The notes under the pieces: generated by a model
The model's input: the letters and a program-made list of their open reading frames with translations, nothing else
Databases searched by the model: none
Told to the model about the DNA's origin: nothing
Source: Phytophthora colocasiae
Lineage: Eukaryota > Oomycota > Peronosporomycetes > Peronosporales > Peronosporaceae
Direction: 5' to 3'
Length of the DNA stretch: 64,000 nucleotides
Assembly: GCA_018806915.1 (NCBI GenBank)
Contig: JAGKQI010000104.1
Location: 558,001-622,000 of the forward strand
Shown here: positions 11,801 through 26,800 of the stretch, piece after piece
Layout: the number at the start of each line of letters is the position of its first letter
Numbering within the stretch: position 1 is the stretch's first letter
Position numbers and translations under genes: made by a program

Positions 11801-14800
11801 CATTATAGAGGAAAGTAACTTTTGCATCGCCAACTGCAATTCCTCCACCTTGAACAGCGTAATTATTTCTAATAAGTGAGTCAAAGATGGTCGTATTGCC
11901 ACTACCTGAAATGAATACACCACCGCCTTGTCCACTTGGTAAATTGCCACCGGAAATGACAACACCCGAAAGAGTACAGTTTAAGTTGCAGGAGAAGCCG
12001 ACATTTGCACCATTACCGCCTATTCGGTTGATAACATTTGCGTCGATACGAGATCTTTTTATTGCAGCATCATCCCATTGCAACAAATTTACTGGTAGTG
12101 TTCGACTCCTTAATTGAACTCCTCCCGCTGTAGGAGCCATGTTGTTGGATATTGCCACGTTAGAGTGATATACTGTGGCCTCATTAATCATCACCCCACC
12201 GCCAGAGTTACCACCTTGGTTTTTATAAATTAACGAGTCCCGAAGCACACAATTGGAACCAGATCCAAAGTAAATACCTCCTCCAAAATCTGTTGCAGTC
12301 GACAATGAGATATCTGCGTTCAGTATAACACAAGCGGCGGCATTTAACACGGCTAATCCACCACCAGAAGGTGCATCACTTCTTGTAACTACGATATCGC
12401 TGACAATAGCTCCTTCCCCATCCACGAACGCCCCTCCTCCATATTCATCCGCGTGGTTTTCGGTGAGCTTTGCTACATTCTGGTTTCCCCCACTTGGGGA
12501 CTGATAAACTTCAGATGAATCCACGTATACCCCTCCACCACGCAAGGCCTTGCAAAGTGTAACAACTACTGTAGAGTGTTTTAGAGTAGCGTTCGAGACT
12601 GAAATGCCTCCACCAACACCAGAAGAAACATCACACTGTTGGATCGTGGTGGTCTTTAGCGATAATACTCCCGATTCGACTGCAAGGCCACCTCCTCTCT
12701 TGATAGCAGTATTCGAGACGATAGTAGCTCCTTCCAACGTTGTCGTACCAGAAGTAGCAACCCCACCACCATGCTCACCACTATTCCCACTCAAAGTAAT
12801 GGTGCCCGATAAACTCGAGTCAATCATATACGCTCCTCCTCCAACTTCAGCATTATTGGAAGTTACTGATACACTTCCCACTACAATGGTAGAAGACTCA
12901 GCATATAACCCTCCTCCGTGTTTGGCAGCAGTATTCGTTAGAATATTCACGGTCTCTATCGTCGCAGATAGCGCATTCTGTGCAAATATTCCAGCTCCAA
13001 GTCGTGCTAAGCATTTCTCCACGTTAACATACTGTAAAAAACTTCGAGTTCCAGCAATAAACACTCCCCCTGCTGCTGCTGAAGCTGTGCAATTTCGGAT
13101 CTTTGACGGCCCATCACTTGCTCCAACCACCGAGCTCGAGTCCACATACATCGCTGCGCCATTTGTAGCTGTAGAGTCTGTAATCAACGCGTTGGGTAAT
13201 GATACTTTACTCCCAGCACCAGCAAACAAGCCACCTCCCGCAGGTGCATTACACTGGTCGAGTCTTGAATCACTTAAAGTTGCTGTACTACGAGAAAAGA
13301 AAGCACAGCCTCCGGATGTCGTAGCTGATGAAGTGTGTACCACAAGGTTGTTTACAGTAGGGGATGTCCAGTCCGCAGCGTAGAATCCACCGCCTGAAGC
13401 TGATTGGTAGTCACAACCACAACATATTCTCGTTAAAAACAAAAAATATACGATCAGATTTAAATACCACGTACCCGCTGTGCAACTGGAAATTTCAGAT
13501 GCAATGTTATTCTCAAAAGTGCCATTCGACCCCATGAAAACTCCTCCACCGTACTGATCGGCAGTATTAGCAACTATCGGTGAGTTTTTAAGAGCCAGGG
13601 ACGCCGTATTAAGCATCGCAATACCCCCTCCGTTGTTTTGTCCGTGATTCTCGAGAACATTCACGTACTCAAACGTTGAACTTCCGCTAATAAGCAATAT
13701 TCCAGCTCCTACTACCGCAGTGTTGTGTGAAATCGTCAGGGTTTTACCGGTGAATGTTCCCTCTACACATAGTCCACCACCATTCACAGCAGCAGAATTA
13801 TCGCGAATCCTGCTGTCACTATCACCGCTCACAGTTACGGCATTTAGCGCGTATATCCCGCCTCCCTCACGTGCCAAAGATAACATTATGACTGTATGAT
13901 CTAGTTCCAAGCTAGATCCATCCAGAAAAACAGCGCCCCCACTCATACTTGCTAGGTTGCTCGAAAGTTCGGTATTAATCAGCTTCAGCTGTGCTTGAAG
14001 CGCATAAATCGCTCCTCCGTTTTGCCCTGAGCTGGAGTTACGGATTGTACTACTTTCCATCGTGAATTCAGAATTGAACACACTAATTCCAGCTCCATTC
14101 GTAGATGCTACAGTATTTTGAACTGTTAATCCGATCAATCGAACTGGGACATTCGAAATGATCAGTCCCCCACGGTTCCTTTCACAATCGATCGTCGTTA
14201 CAAATTGCCCTCGCAATCCTCGAATCAGCAAGCTAATTGATACAGTTAGACCACAATTATCCGCTCCAGTGTACGTGCCGGGATAAAGTAAAATCGTCTG
14301 ATTGAATGACGCGAGTTCTAAAGCCCGTCGTAGTGTTTTCACAGCTTTGGGATCGGTTCCAGTAGGGGACGTATCCATACGCTCTCCTGTTCCTTGGGTA
14401 TCGTCTCCGTTCCCACTAACCACAATCACATCCCTTTGAGCCTGCAAACAAATAGGATCACATGGTGTTTGGGTACATGTCGACAGATCTTCGGGGCAGA
14501 TAACTGCATTAGTGCAGCTCTCCCCTACGTAGCCACTGAAACAGGAACAGTAACCCTTTCGACATGCACCATTCAATGAACAATACCCACTGGACGACAC
14601 CGGACAGGGGGCAGACACCGATTCCACCGCATCACTTGGATCGACAACTTCGTAATGTAACGCCATCCCTTCGTACTTGATATTTTCATCCGAATTGAAA
14701 GTAAGAGTTACCTTATCGATCCCAGGCGCAGTGGTCACGACGAAACTTCCGGTACGACGACAACCTCCCTCCCAGAGGATCTTTGTCTCTCCATTCCTAG

Positions 14801-17800
14801 TCACGTTAATCGTCAAACTATCGTGATCACATTCGAGCCAAAACATCGAGAACTAGGCAGCGTAGAACCGTTAGATATCTCACTTGTACCTTAGCAAAAA
14901 CTACATAAGCAACTTACATTCAGCAACAAGCCGGATTGGTTTGAGGGAATGATAGTCCACATCTCGTGGTCCAAGTTATTGTAATCGTGCCAGTGGATAT
15001 GTCCTCTGTTACCGACACAATCAAAACCAGTTGTAGTCGGGATAGTCGCGACAAAAGTTGTGGCTTCACTTAGAGAGCTGCGTACACCACCGGGGTGCAC
15101 TAGTTGGAGTTGGTAGGTGTACGTCTGACCAACAACAATTTTATCTTCATATGTGATATCGAGCTTGTTGTCGTAATGGAGCTCACCATCCCGATAGAGT
15201 AAATAGCTAAGTGCATCATCATCAACTTCCCAAAAAACAATAGCCACTGTTCGTGAATCTACATAACAAAATTAGGTTAGAAGTGCAAACATCAACTTCT
15301 GGAAATGTACTCACGGCATCCAACGGCTGGGGGACGAGGCTGATTGGCATAGCGTGGAGTTGTGAAAAATACAATATTGCTCGGTTTTCCTAGTTGAGCA
15401 TCACCAGTCACCGCTCGCTGTACAAATTAATACAAATTGGTCTTCATCTTTTGTTCAGAAGTTATCATAATAATACTTACCACCATCGCCGTATAAGCTG
15501 TCTCAGGAGTTAATCCATTAATTGTGGCGTTCTCTTCCACTAAAGGAACACTTGCAGTGAATGTGACACTTGGGTCCGATACTTGTACGATGTCAACTTG
15601 GTAGGTTTGAACGTAGCCCCCGCCAAAGTCGATGCATGGAAACCAGTGGATAGAGACGTAAATATTTTCCACCTCAGCAACGTGAACACCTTGTGGGGCT
15701 TGAGGAGAAGAAGTATTTGACGTCGAAAACGTAGTAACAACACTGGCAGGAGACATACCGATGGTGTTGTTTGCAACGAGTGTCACTTGATAATCCGTAA
15801 TCGAAAGTAAGTTCCCAATAGTGCACGAAAGAATCATACCCTCACAGGATCCCACTTCATGCCCCAAGCGTGTCATACTGAGTCGGTAAGCGGTCAATGG
15901 CACCCCTCCCGTATCTACTGGATCAGACCATGACAGTTCAATCGCGCCACCGGTGATAACAACCGACTTAGGTGATTCTGGGGCTCCAGGAACCGTAGCC
16001 ACAGACGTCGAATTAGTCGTACCTTGGGTGGTGTCACTTCCTCCGACGGTATTCAAAACTTGGACTGTGAAAGAGTAAGTAGTAGATGGGAGTAACCCTC
16101 CAGCTTGCAGGTAGATCATCGATCCGTCATCTGTGGTTAATCGTCTAGATTCTAAACGACGAGTACCCGTAGGTAGTGCAGCTGTTGGGGTCGTCATTGA
16201 TTTCTGCACAGCATTTCCTGGGAGCTTTACACCATTAGCGTACACATTCCACAGAAGTTTCTCAACTTTGATGCCTCCCGTATCTTGTGGCACTTGAATT
16301 GCTAATGTGGCCGAACCTCCAGACGTTTTCTGGACAATTGGTGCTCCAGGGAGTGACGGTAGAGTTGCTGCAGTGGTTGAAAACTGTTCCACTCCAGCAT
16401 CCGATCCAATTCCTAAACTGTTAGCAGCAAACACTTTAAACTCGTACGGAGTGTCTGCTAGAAGCCCCCCAAAGCTGATATTTGTCGAAATTGTTTCCTG
16501 AACAAGCTCTTGCCCCCCACTTATATCGACGCTTCTCACTTGATAGTAGGTAATTGGACTTCCACCATCATCGGCGGGGTTATTCCACGAAAACTTAACC
16601 AATCCACCCGTAGCGTTTATCAAACTCAAATTACTTGGTGGGCCTGGTGGCGAGATGAGGGTTGTTCGAAGCGTAAAAGACGACGAATTTTGGGTGGAAC
16701 CCACCTCGTTCATGCAGGAAGCTATGAACAGATAGTCTGTGTCCTTCTCGAGCTTCGTTTGCCAATAAGATGTACGGGTGTTGTTATACACCAGCCGCCA
16801 AATAGGAGTTCCTAGGCTAGGTCTCATATAAACCTGGTAATACAGAGTTCGGTCGCTTCCTCTGTCGATCGGCGGCTTGATGTCAACATTAATTCCTCCA
16901 CCAGTAGCAGCTTTAGATCGTACCAACAGGATTTGCGTCGGTAGAGATGCCACTCCTGTCGAAAAAAGAGACTGTTGTGGGGGAATTTCATCGCCTCCTG
17001 GACATGCTGATGCGTCGTTCAACGGGATATAGTAAAAGCTGTAAGTGGTTTCAGGACTCAAGCCGCCAATTTCCACGGTAACTTGAAGATCCAAGTTACT
17101 TTGATTGTTATAGTCGTACAGATACCCATCAACCTGTGTGAGCAAGTTGTGAATATTCGAGTTTGCATGTTCGTAAATATTAAAGCACATTACCGTTTTG
17201 TTGTTGATGTAAAATTCATATCCCGTAATGGCGACACCACCTGATAGTATCGTCATGGACATTTTTAAAAAGAATACTCTTCAGCAAACTCAAGTTAACT
17301 TACCAGTATCGTTTGGCCAAGAAATGCCTATATGGAGTGCGCCGCCCGTGGCAACATTTAATATGGATTCAGGAGGCATCCCTGGCTTTGTAGGGGAGTC
17401 AGTGATAAACGTCGCCACTGTGCTGAAAGCTCCGCGAACAAATACGTCAAAGCTATCCCAGTTCTCGAGATTAGAGCTAACGATTGCTCCACCGTCAGTG
17501 CTCAGCGAAGGCGAGTACTCTACCGTGTTGTTAGCTGCAGTTGCTATGCTGTCAACTTCGAAAATGTATCCCTGAGTTTGAAAAACAAAAGTTTAGTCAG
17601 CGAAATGTTGAGAGCAGAGAAATCAGCAGAAACGTACGCCAAATTCGAAAAAGCCACTATTCACAAGATCACCAGCCACACTTCTGTTTAGTGCTACGAA
17701 AGAGTCGGAAACGGAAATATTCCCCGAAGTGAGAGCGCTTGCATCGTTAGGTAGAAGTGACACTCCGACCATTTCATATGTCGTTTCCGCAGCTAACCGG

Positions 17801-20800
17801 AATACCGTAATGCTCGTATCCTGTGCATTAAAGTAAGCCTGGCGGAAACGTTTCCTGAAACCCTGTTCGCGATAGTAAATCATATACGAAATATCTAGGT
17901 GGCCACCTGTCCAAATGCGCACGTATCTGCGTAAGAAAGATGTAAAAGTAACTTAAATACAGCGTAGATTGTACCTGTATCAAGTGGAGGTCGAAGAAGC
18001 AGAGATATTGATCCTCCCGTTCGAGACGAAAATGTAGAAGGCAGTCTGGGTGGTCCAGGCCTTGACAAGGGTCCGCTAATAAAGCTGAAGGTCTCAGAAA
18101 TATCCCCATCGCCAACAGAATTGATAGCCTATACACATGATAAAGCATGTTAATTAAAAGAAGAAACGATATTAAAGATTCAATCGGAGACAGACAAACC
18201 TGCGCTTGCAAACGATAAACAGTGTTTGGCTTGCCAACGCTCACAGGAATCACTGACGATGGCTCTCCCGTCCCATCGTACGCGAGCTTCACATGAAATA
18301 GTTAGAATTAAAAGAACTTTCGCCCACAGTACTAACAGGTATTTTTACCTTGAAATCTCCGCTCTCCCCTGCAAGATACACTTTGTATCCACTAATAGGA
18401 GCTCCACCCGTGTCAATTGGAGGTGCCACACTTACGGTAAGCAGCCCTCCTGTCCGGTTTGCCAAAGTAATTTGTCCTGTTGGACCAGGGGCGGTAACAT
18501 TCATCGTAGTAAATGATACACTTGGAGAGTCAGTTCCACGTCCAACTGAGTTGATAGCCGCAATGGTGAAATTGTACGTAGTGAGGACCTTTAATCCACC
18601 AACGGGCAACATTGTGCTGTTATCGGATGTGGATAACGACCTTGTTGAGTTGCCAACGCGAATAGAAATATTGTATCCACTAATCCAGAGACTCTGTCCG
18701 CCAACGTTAATAGGGGGGTTCCACTTCAGTCTCAGCATTCCTCCTGTAGCTTTATCTAGCGTTGGGTGACTCATTTCCCCCGGAACGGATCGGTCTCCAT
18801 CATCCTGTATCAAAATCCTTAGCACACTATTCATTCCCACTGTTGCTCCTCCAGAGAAGATTTGGACAGTTAGGTAGAAATGCAGAAACGGGAAATCATA
18901 GACGTCGTTGTCTTTAATCACAATGCTTGCGGGCGAGGACGTTTGGCCATCAATAAAGTCCACAGTAGTTGAAGGAAGGCGAAATCCTACTTCAGGCTGT
19001 GTTGTGCTCTCGAGACCAGTAAAAAGAACGATCCGAGCACTAACTGCTGAGCTTTTTCCTTTCAACCGCTGAAGCTGTAGAGGCAGAATGCGCGCGTTTT
19101 CAGCGATAGCAACTTCACTTTCCACGAATCCGATTGTTCCAGCATCTCCATCATCGCGAATGTTGATAATCATAAACTTAGGCGAAAATGGGTCACTTCG
19201 CCCTGGGGTAGCGTCTGTCAAAGTCAAATTGATCGTCCGTGGGCTCGGCTGGTACGTTGCGTCGTTAGTGATGCTCACTTCGAAACTTTGGACGGTCAGT
19301 TCCCCAACAAACGTAAAAGATCGAGCTGATTCGGGAGGTAGAGAATAGTCTTGACCTTCGATGGCTGTGCCAGTACCGACCGCATAAGTGCCCGTAATAG
19401 TACTAGAAGATCCGTTCACACGAAGCAGTTGGATCGTCACGGAGCTTACGTTCTCGTACACTGTCAAAGTGTCCACGCTGAAAACAATAACGCCACGCTG
19501 TGTCACGTCCGTTTCAGCGGAAATATCGGCTGTCCAGGCACTGAATCCAGCCGAGTTTCGAGCACGCATTCGAAACAAATAAACATCTCCAGGAATGAGT
19601 TTAGGTACCTCGATTGTCGTATTACTCGTCTCTGTTTGCCCGTTTTCTGTCGTATTGGTGTTGGTATAAGCAATCTCATACACGACTTCATCACCACCGG
19701 TATCCATAGAAGCATCCCACACCAAGAAAACCGAAAATGATGTTCGAAGTGAGACAGCAACATTCGTTGGGGTGGAAGGAAGTGTGGCTGGACTCGTTTG
19801 AACTTTCAGCGTATCACTGCGAGCTCCTTCCCCGATTGTCATTTCAGAAGAAAGGGCAGATACTGCGAACGAATACGCCGTAGCTGCGTGCAAAGGGCCA
19901 ACTTGAACCAGCATAGTACGAGTACTAGGGTCTCCTAGTTCTGCTTGGCTTGTTGAAGCTTCGACCCCATAGGAGTTTTTCTTCTCTCCATTTTGATAAA
20001 GGATTAACTTGGAAACTGGAGATCCTCCGTCATCCACAGGGAGATACAACTTGAGCATGATCATCCAAGCTTGCAGTCCAGAAGTATCAGAAATTTGTTC
20101 AGGAGCTGGCGGTGCGGCAGGAGAGACAGCACCACCGTTTGTCACAATTTGTGTCGTTGCTGAACTCTCCCCGATTGCATTCTTTGAAATCACACTCACC
20201 GCGTATGAACTCCTTGCCCTTAAACCGAATACACTGTATGTCAATTGAGATGTGTTCGTAGTTGCACTAAAGACAGTGGTCGACGTATCCAGCTTCACTG
20301 TAAGATGGAAAGACGTTAAGTCGATTCCACCGGTATTTGAAGCAGCGACCCATTTTGCAGTCAAGTTCCCTCCCTTTGCTACGACGTCTAGTCGATTTGG
20401 AGGGCTTGGAACAGTAGCATCAGATGTAGAGGCTAGTAAGATTTGACTCACTGCGCCTGCTCCAATTGAGTTGCTTGCTTGAACAACATAGGTATACTGC
20501 GTTGTCGCAGCAAGCCCCTGATCATCCAAGAACATCATCGTTGTTCCATCCGCTGATATGTCCGCTCTCAAAGTACCATTACGCTGAAGTTTGTACCCTG
20601 ACACGATATCTCCACCACTGTCCAAGGGTATTTTCCACATTAAACTAATGGAGCCACCAGTCGATTTCGTCTTTGTAAACTCGCGTGGTTGACTTGGTGC
20701 AACAGTGGCTGATTTCGTAGTAGCGACCACCAGCGGACTCAGTGCACTTGTTCCTATTTCATTCCAAGCCGCCACTTTGTAGCCGTACGTAGTGTCCTTT

Positions 20801-23800
20801 ATCAGAGAGCCACGTGTATACGTCGTACTCGTGTCATTGTACAAAAGATCGCCTGTGCTAGAGTACAGCACGTACGATAAGAGCTGGCCGCCTCCAGTAT
20901 CTCCACTTGCCGCCCATTTGATAGTTTGCATGCCCGATGTACTCGAAACCACGGCTAAATTCGTTGGAATATCTGGAATCGAGACTAAAGGATCCGTGCT
21001 TTCATAAGCAATTGTGCGAGTGAGCAGTGCCGAGGGATCTTCACATACCGTTGCGTCATTGACGCCAGAGACCGAAAATCCATACGTCGAATTGGCAACC
21101 AACCCCACGACTTTTGCAGTTACTGAGGTTGCTTGTGGACTAATCCCTGAAACCCTTTGACGATACTGAGCCTTAACCTCGTATCCAAGGAAGAATGAGA
21201 TATCGTACGCCGTAACATCAACGCCACCAAAGTCCGCAGGGGGCGTCCAAGAAAACGTAACGGAGCCACCAGTACGAGAAAGTGATACAAGGTTTTGAGC
21301 CTGTCCTGGTGGAGATAAATACTTCGTGGTTGCTGTAAACGCATCACTTAACTCACTTGTGCCCTGATTTAAAGCAGTGGGTCAGAATCTATGGAGAAAT
21401 AAAACAATGAGACAAAACTAACTTACCACGCTGTTGGTCACTTTGTACTGCAGCTTGTAAGTTGTGGAGAATGTTAATTTTGTAGCGAGAAATGATGAGG
21501 CTGGACCTTGATAAACTTGGCGAAAGACATTTGGATATTGAGCAGATGTCATCAGCAGCGTAAAGTTCAAGATTAGAACGCCTCCAATATCCAGGGGAGG
21601 TGCCATGTCAACAAGAAACACTCCGCCAGTTTCATTTGATGTTTTTAATGACGTGGGTCTTCCTGGAATTGAGGCGGATGTTGTCGTCAGAGAGACTGTG
21701 TTGCTGGCTGCTCCAACAAGTTCGGTTTTGCTGATAGCTTCAACTGTTGCCGTGTACATGGTCGATGGTCTGAGGTTGTTTGTAGATGCAGTATTGCCAC
21801 TAGAAGTGTATGAGCCCACTATAATTCCATCGCTACCAGAAATATTCACGCGATAGCTTTCAATAGGGGAACCTCCAGTATCAAATGGAACTGTCCATGA
21901 CAAGGTCGCCATACCTCCAGTTATTGCCAAAACTTGTACATTTAGAGGAGGGGATGGAGGGGATGGAGCCCCCATCAAAACAGCCACAGGAGATGCGTAG
22001 TTGCCCAAAAGGTAGCCATTATGAGCCACAAGTGAGATTGTATAAGCTGTTCGAGCTTGCAGCTGTGGGATAATAATGCTGACCATTCGTGTTGGTATCT
22101 CTTGGGTAGAATTCGTCTGTACTTCCACCACACGCACAGTATATGACAAGGACAAACCTGATTTCGCGCCTAAATAATCTGGTGCCACCCATGAAACGTT
22201 GACAACTCCTCCTGAAAAGGCAAGGACTTGACTGGCAGTGACTAAACCTGGGGGTGATATATCTCCGTCATCAAGTATTTCAATTGTAGTGACTGCTTTC
22301 GAATCTTCGATAGTGATCCGTCCACTGACGACCCTGAGCTGCAGTTTAAATATTTTGTGGGCCTGGTACGCCAAGTCATTCACAATCGAAATACTGATAG
22401 ATCCTTGTTTTTGCTGGTCAGCGAACTCGATAGTCTTGTTGGAAATGACGTAATCGACGTCTTCAACGGCACCTCCAGAGATATTAACCACGTCAACTGC
22501 GATCATATCATAACCACTAAACTTCACCGTCCTGACGAGATCTACAGAAAGCGTAGGCACGGATTCCAAAATAGTATAGTAATTCTGTCCAAATGCGAGA
22601 AAACCTGCATCTCCATCATCGATAATCGTAACTTTTGTTGTGCTGATTTCTCCAATATCACCAGAATCATTGTTAAATTCCTGGATTGAGACATAAAAGA
22701 ATTTGTCTACATCATCCGCTACATTATTGTTAAGGATGGGAATTTGTATCGATTCTGATGTTGAACTCCGTTCAAAATCGATTTCGCCACTGGTTTCCAC
22801 GTACTGATCTCCAGCTCGAGCTGTTCCGTCACTTGTAGAATACAGACACGTAGCCGTTATATATCCTCCTCCAGTTCGAATCAGCGTAAGGGTTACCGAC
22901 GTTTCATTTTCAAAGACTATCGTTTCACTGCTGGCAAAATTAATAGTCCCAGGAGAAACAGAATTCGTCGACACAGATAAGCTAGGAGACCACAAACCAC
23001 TGCCTGCCGCGTTCACTGCGCTAACTTGAAACGTATACACCGTTGCAGGATCAAGTCCATTTTGTGTTAGTGTCGCATTAGCACTTGAAGTCTGGATTGT
23101 GTCGTCAGCTGTGGTTACGTTAATATCGTACGAAATAGAGGTATTTCCTCCTGTATCCAGTGGCATCTTCCATTCAAGAACAATAGAATCGTGCGTAACA
23201 GAATGTACCGAGAGATCCTGCACTACTCCAGGTACTGTAACCTGTCCAGTTGAAACAACGAAGGGGTCGCTCTGAAAACTTTCCCCCTGCTGGTTTGTCG
23301 CTGATACAGTCACTGCATAAAACGTGAGTGCCGTGAGGCCAACAAGATCATACTCGTTGTTTGACAACTTTTCCACCACACCGAGCGTTCCGTTCACGTA
23401 AAATTTATAGCCCAGGATATCCCTCCCACCAAAGTTAGCGGGCGCGACAACTCCAAATATTAAGTGGCCTCCGGCTACTTCGACTAGTCTTGGGACGCTT
23501 ATTTTATCGGGAACTGTAGCGTCAGAGGTATTGGCTTTCAATACATAACTTTCACTTCTTCCAGCACTATTGACGGACTGGATGATAATGGTGTATTCCG
23601 TTTCTGCATACAACCCAGTTACAGTGAATGTTGTGTCATTGGTGTCGTAGGCGTCGATCGTCGATGTTCCCCGAAGTACTGTCAACTCGAAACGAAGGCG
23701 AGGAAGGCCGCCAGTATCCGGTGAAGCTGAAAGGGTTAGCACAATAAACCCACTACCTGGTTCGGTCACAGCCCAAGGAGCGGCGGGAACGGATCCAGCA

Positions 23801-26800
23801 GCACTATGAGCCACAAGGGTGGCTGCTTCTGACCCAGATATCACGTCATTTGATGCAAATACTGAATAGATATAACTTGTATCAGCCAGAATATTGCCTT
23901 GGTCTTGAAACTTTGTGATTCCTTCGCCAGCTAACACATCACCGACAACGGTGTTATCACGGATCACTTTATACTGCTGAACTTTTGCACCACCTGAATC
24001 ATCAGGACGTTCCCACGTAAGTAAAATCGTTCCACCAGACGAAATTGAAACTTGACGTAATTGCTTTGGAACTCCTGGGGCACTTGTACCACCTGTAGTT
24101 ACAAAGAGAGATGCCGAATACAATCCAAAGCCCCGATAATTTTCTCCAGCTACGGCAAATTCGTAATGAGAAGAGGACATGAAGCCGTACAACGTGACTG
24201 TCCTTAGTGCAGAAGCACTGACATTCGCCATGAGCTCTAGCGGGCTGCCTTCCGTACTTCCGTTGACTAGATACCAAAGTAAAGGTTCTCCTCCTGAAGA
24301 GCGCGGGGGGTCCCATGCTAAAGTAACAGACCCTCCAGTCACTTGAAGCATACGAATGTTTTTTGGTTGTGACGGGGCAGATGCATCCTGCGTTGTAATG
24401 AGAAGTTCTTCACTTGGTGTCACATCTTCATCTGGACGACACAAGGTACGGAAATTGTACCCCGAGACACTGAACGCGTACTGAGTATTGGGTAAAATGT
24501 TCGGAATCAAAGCTGTTTGCACAAGTGATTTCCGGTTTTCGTACACCACTTCAGTAAGTGACCAAGAGCCATTTGGGAACTGACGGCGTGACTGCACCTT
24601 GTACCCGACAACACTAAGTCCACCGGTATCCAAAGGAGCGCTCCAATTTAGTGTTAACTCCCCAGGATCCTGAAGCACCACTACTGGTGGGGATATCGCG
24701 CCCACAGGTGTCGGACCAGTGGTAAAAAAGGCTTTCTCATCGCTTGGACTGCTCCATCCCTAGAAGCAGCAGTGATTTATCGTTAATACTTAAAAAAAAA
24801 TAGAATGAAAGCTACTAAGCTCGGTACCTTTGCGTTCTCAACAGACACAATAATAAAATACTTGGAATTCGAGAGTAAGCCATAAATGGAGACGTTCCCG
24901 ACGATTTGACCATCGTATGTCGAGTTCTGAACGCTGTTTCGTGCGTACTGGTGGTATTCCAGCGTTCCTCCAATTTGTCGAGCGATACTGAGAACATACG
25001 AAGTCAAAGGCAAACCCCCACAGTCAAGTGGGGCGAGTACACTCACGTTTAATGCTCCTCCAGTTGCAAACATCAATTTTGGCGGAGGTGGTTGCTGTGG
25101 TTCCACTGCTACGTCCCCAGTTAAGACGTTGAGACTCACTTCCGGTCCTTCTAATCCTTCACTGTTCACCCCACGTATAAAAAATGTGTGCCAAGTGTTA
25201 ACCTCCAAGTAACCAACAGACAGTGAAAGTTTGGATCCAGGTGCTTGCATGGCTCGTGCCATGTTGTAACGCAGGTTCAGGACTCGAATATTGTAGGTAG
25301 CAATCGCAACTCCTCCCTTATCAAGAGGAGGCAACCACGATAGTTCTGCATATCCGCTAGTAACAGTATCGGCGAGAAGTTGGACAACTTCGGTCGGAGC
25401 TGAAATCTCTTTCGTCGAAATGTTGAGAGACCGTGTCCCACTTGATCCATAGGCATTGCTAGCCCTAACGTTGGCCGTGTATGTCGTATTGAATTCGAGA
25501 TCACAAACAACGATACTGCTCGCCTCGGTGGTGCTTGTTTTGTAGAAGTTGGTTGTCGATTGGAGCACAGTGACAAAGTAAGAAATAGACACCATGCTTC
25601 CACCCAGGAACTTCGGTGGGTTTAAAACCAGCGTGATACATCCGCCTGTGCGCAGCGATGCTTCAGGTTGTGGTAGACCTGATAAACTCAAATCTCCTTT
25701 GTCTTGAACGATCACTGACAGACTCCCACTAGCTGTTGCTCCGTTGGTGGGGTTCGAAAGCATTACCGTGTAGCGCCTGACTTCATACGCATCGCTATTG
25801 CCGATATCAATATCCCTCGTAGCTTTTCTAATCCCATCTGAGAAGTAAACAACCTCATTCAGCTGATATCCCCTGATACTCGAACTGACAGTTGATGTCA
25901 TCGTTACAGACACGACTCCACTTGATCCTCCCGTACGCATAATAACGATCCGTACTAGCCCTTGATTCTCGACAACACTTAACAAAGGTTGTTCAAAAAC
26001 TAAGGTTCCTGCATCTCCGTTATCATCAAATATGACTTTGCATTGCGTAGTACCCAACGCACTGTTCGTAGTAGACACAAGAGTCAAATTCAGCGACACA
26101 GCTTCAGCTTCGTACAGCGCATCATCGAACGACGAGATTGTGATCGTCTTCAGATACTCTCCAGAACCGAATACGACGTGTCCTGTAAGATAAGAGTTAC
26201 ATTTACTACTTCACATTCCAGTGCAATAATCGCAAAATGCTTACCTGAATTAGCACCTTCTGCGTTAATAGAGCAGGTCGCCCCACTGGACGTCGATTCA
26301 CAGCTCCATTTCGGAGCTATCGTTCCAGCAGTAATTGTAAAATCTGTTTGGTCCACGTTAGCAGTCCCATATATTCGGGTAACTTTCACGTCAATACGTT
26401 TTCCTTCAACACCATGAATTGTTGAGTCAACGAAACCAATTTTACCAGGAGTGGCGTTATCCAAATCGTATGAATGGTTTGCCCAAGCACTCGATCCTCC
26501 ATCGCCAACAGCCCTTACAGCCACAATATACGTAAAGCCATTTGCAGTAGTATTGATGTTGTCAATAGAAAGTGTAGCTGGACAGTCAAACGCTTGGTCA
26601 GCCACAGAACAGGCCAGGGAGTCCTGGAAGACAGCGGTTGTGGTAGTAACACTTGTAGCAATTACCTCAATTGCCAGCGAACTACTACCTGAATTGGTGG
26701 GAGGAACCACTGCAAGTTTCAATGCCGTCGCAGTCACAAACATCATTTTCGTATCAGCGCCTGAAGGGATCCCGGTTAGAGTGGTAAAGTTCATCGCTGA

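Noticed and set aside
12550..13383. 277-codon open frame on the + strand
   Set aside because: It is antisense to the beta-helix repeats. Its Pro/Thr/Ala periodicity merely mirrors the Gly-rich turns on the coding strand.
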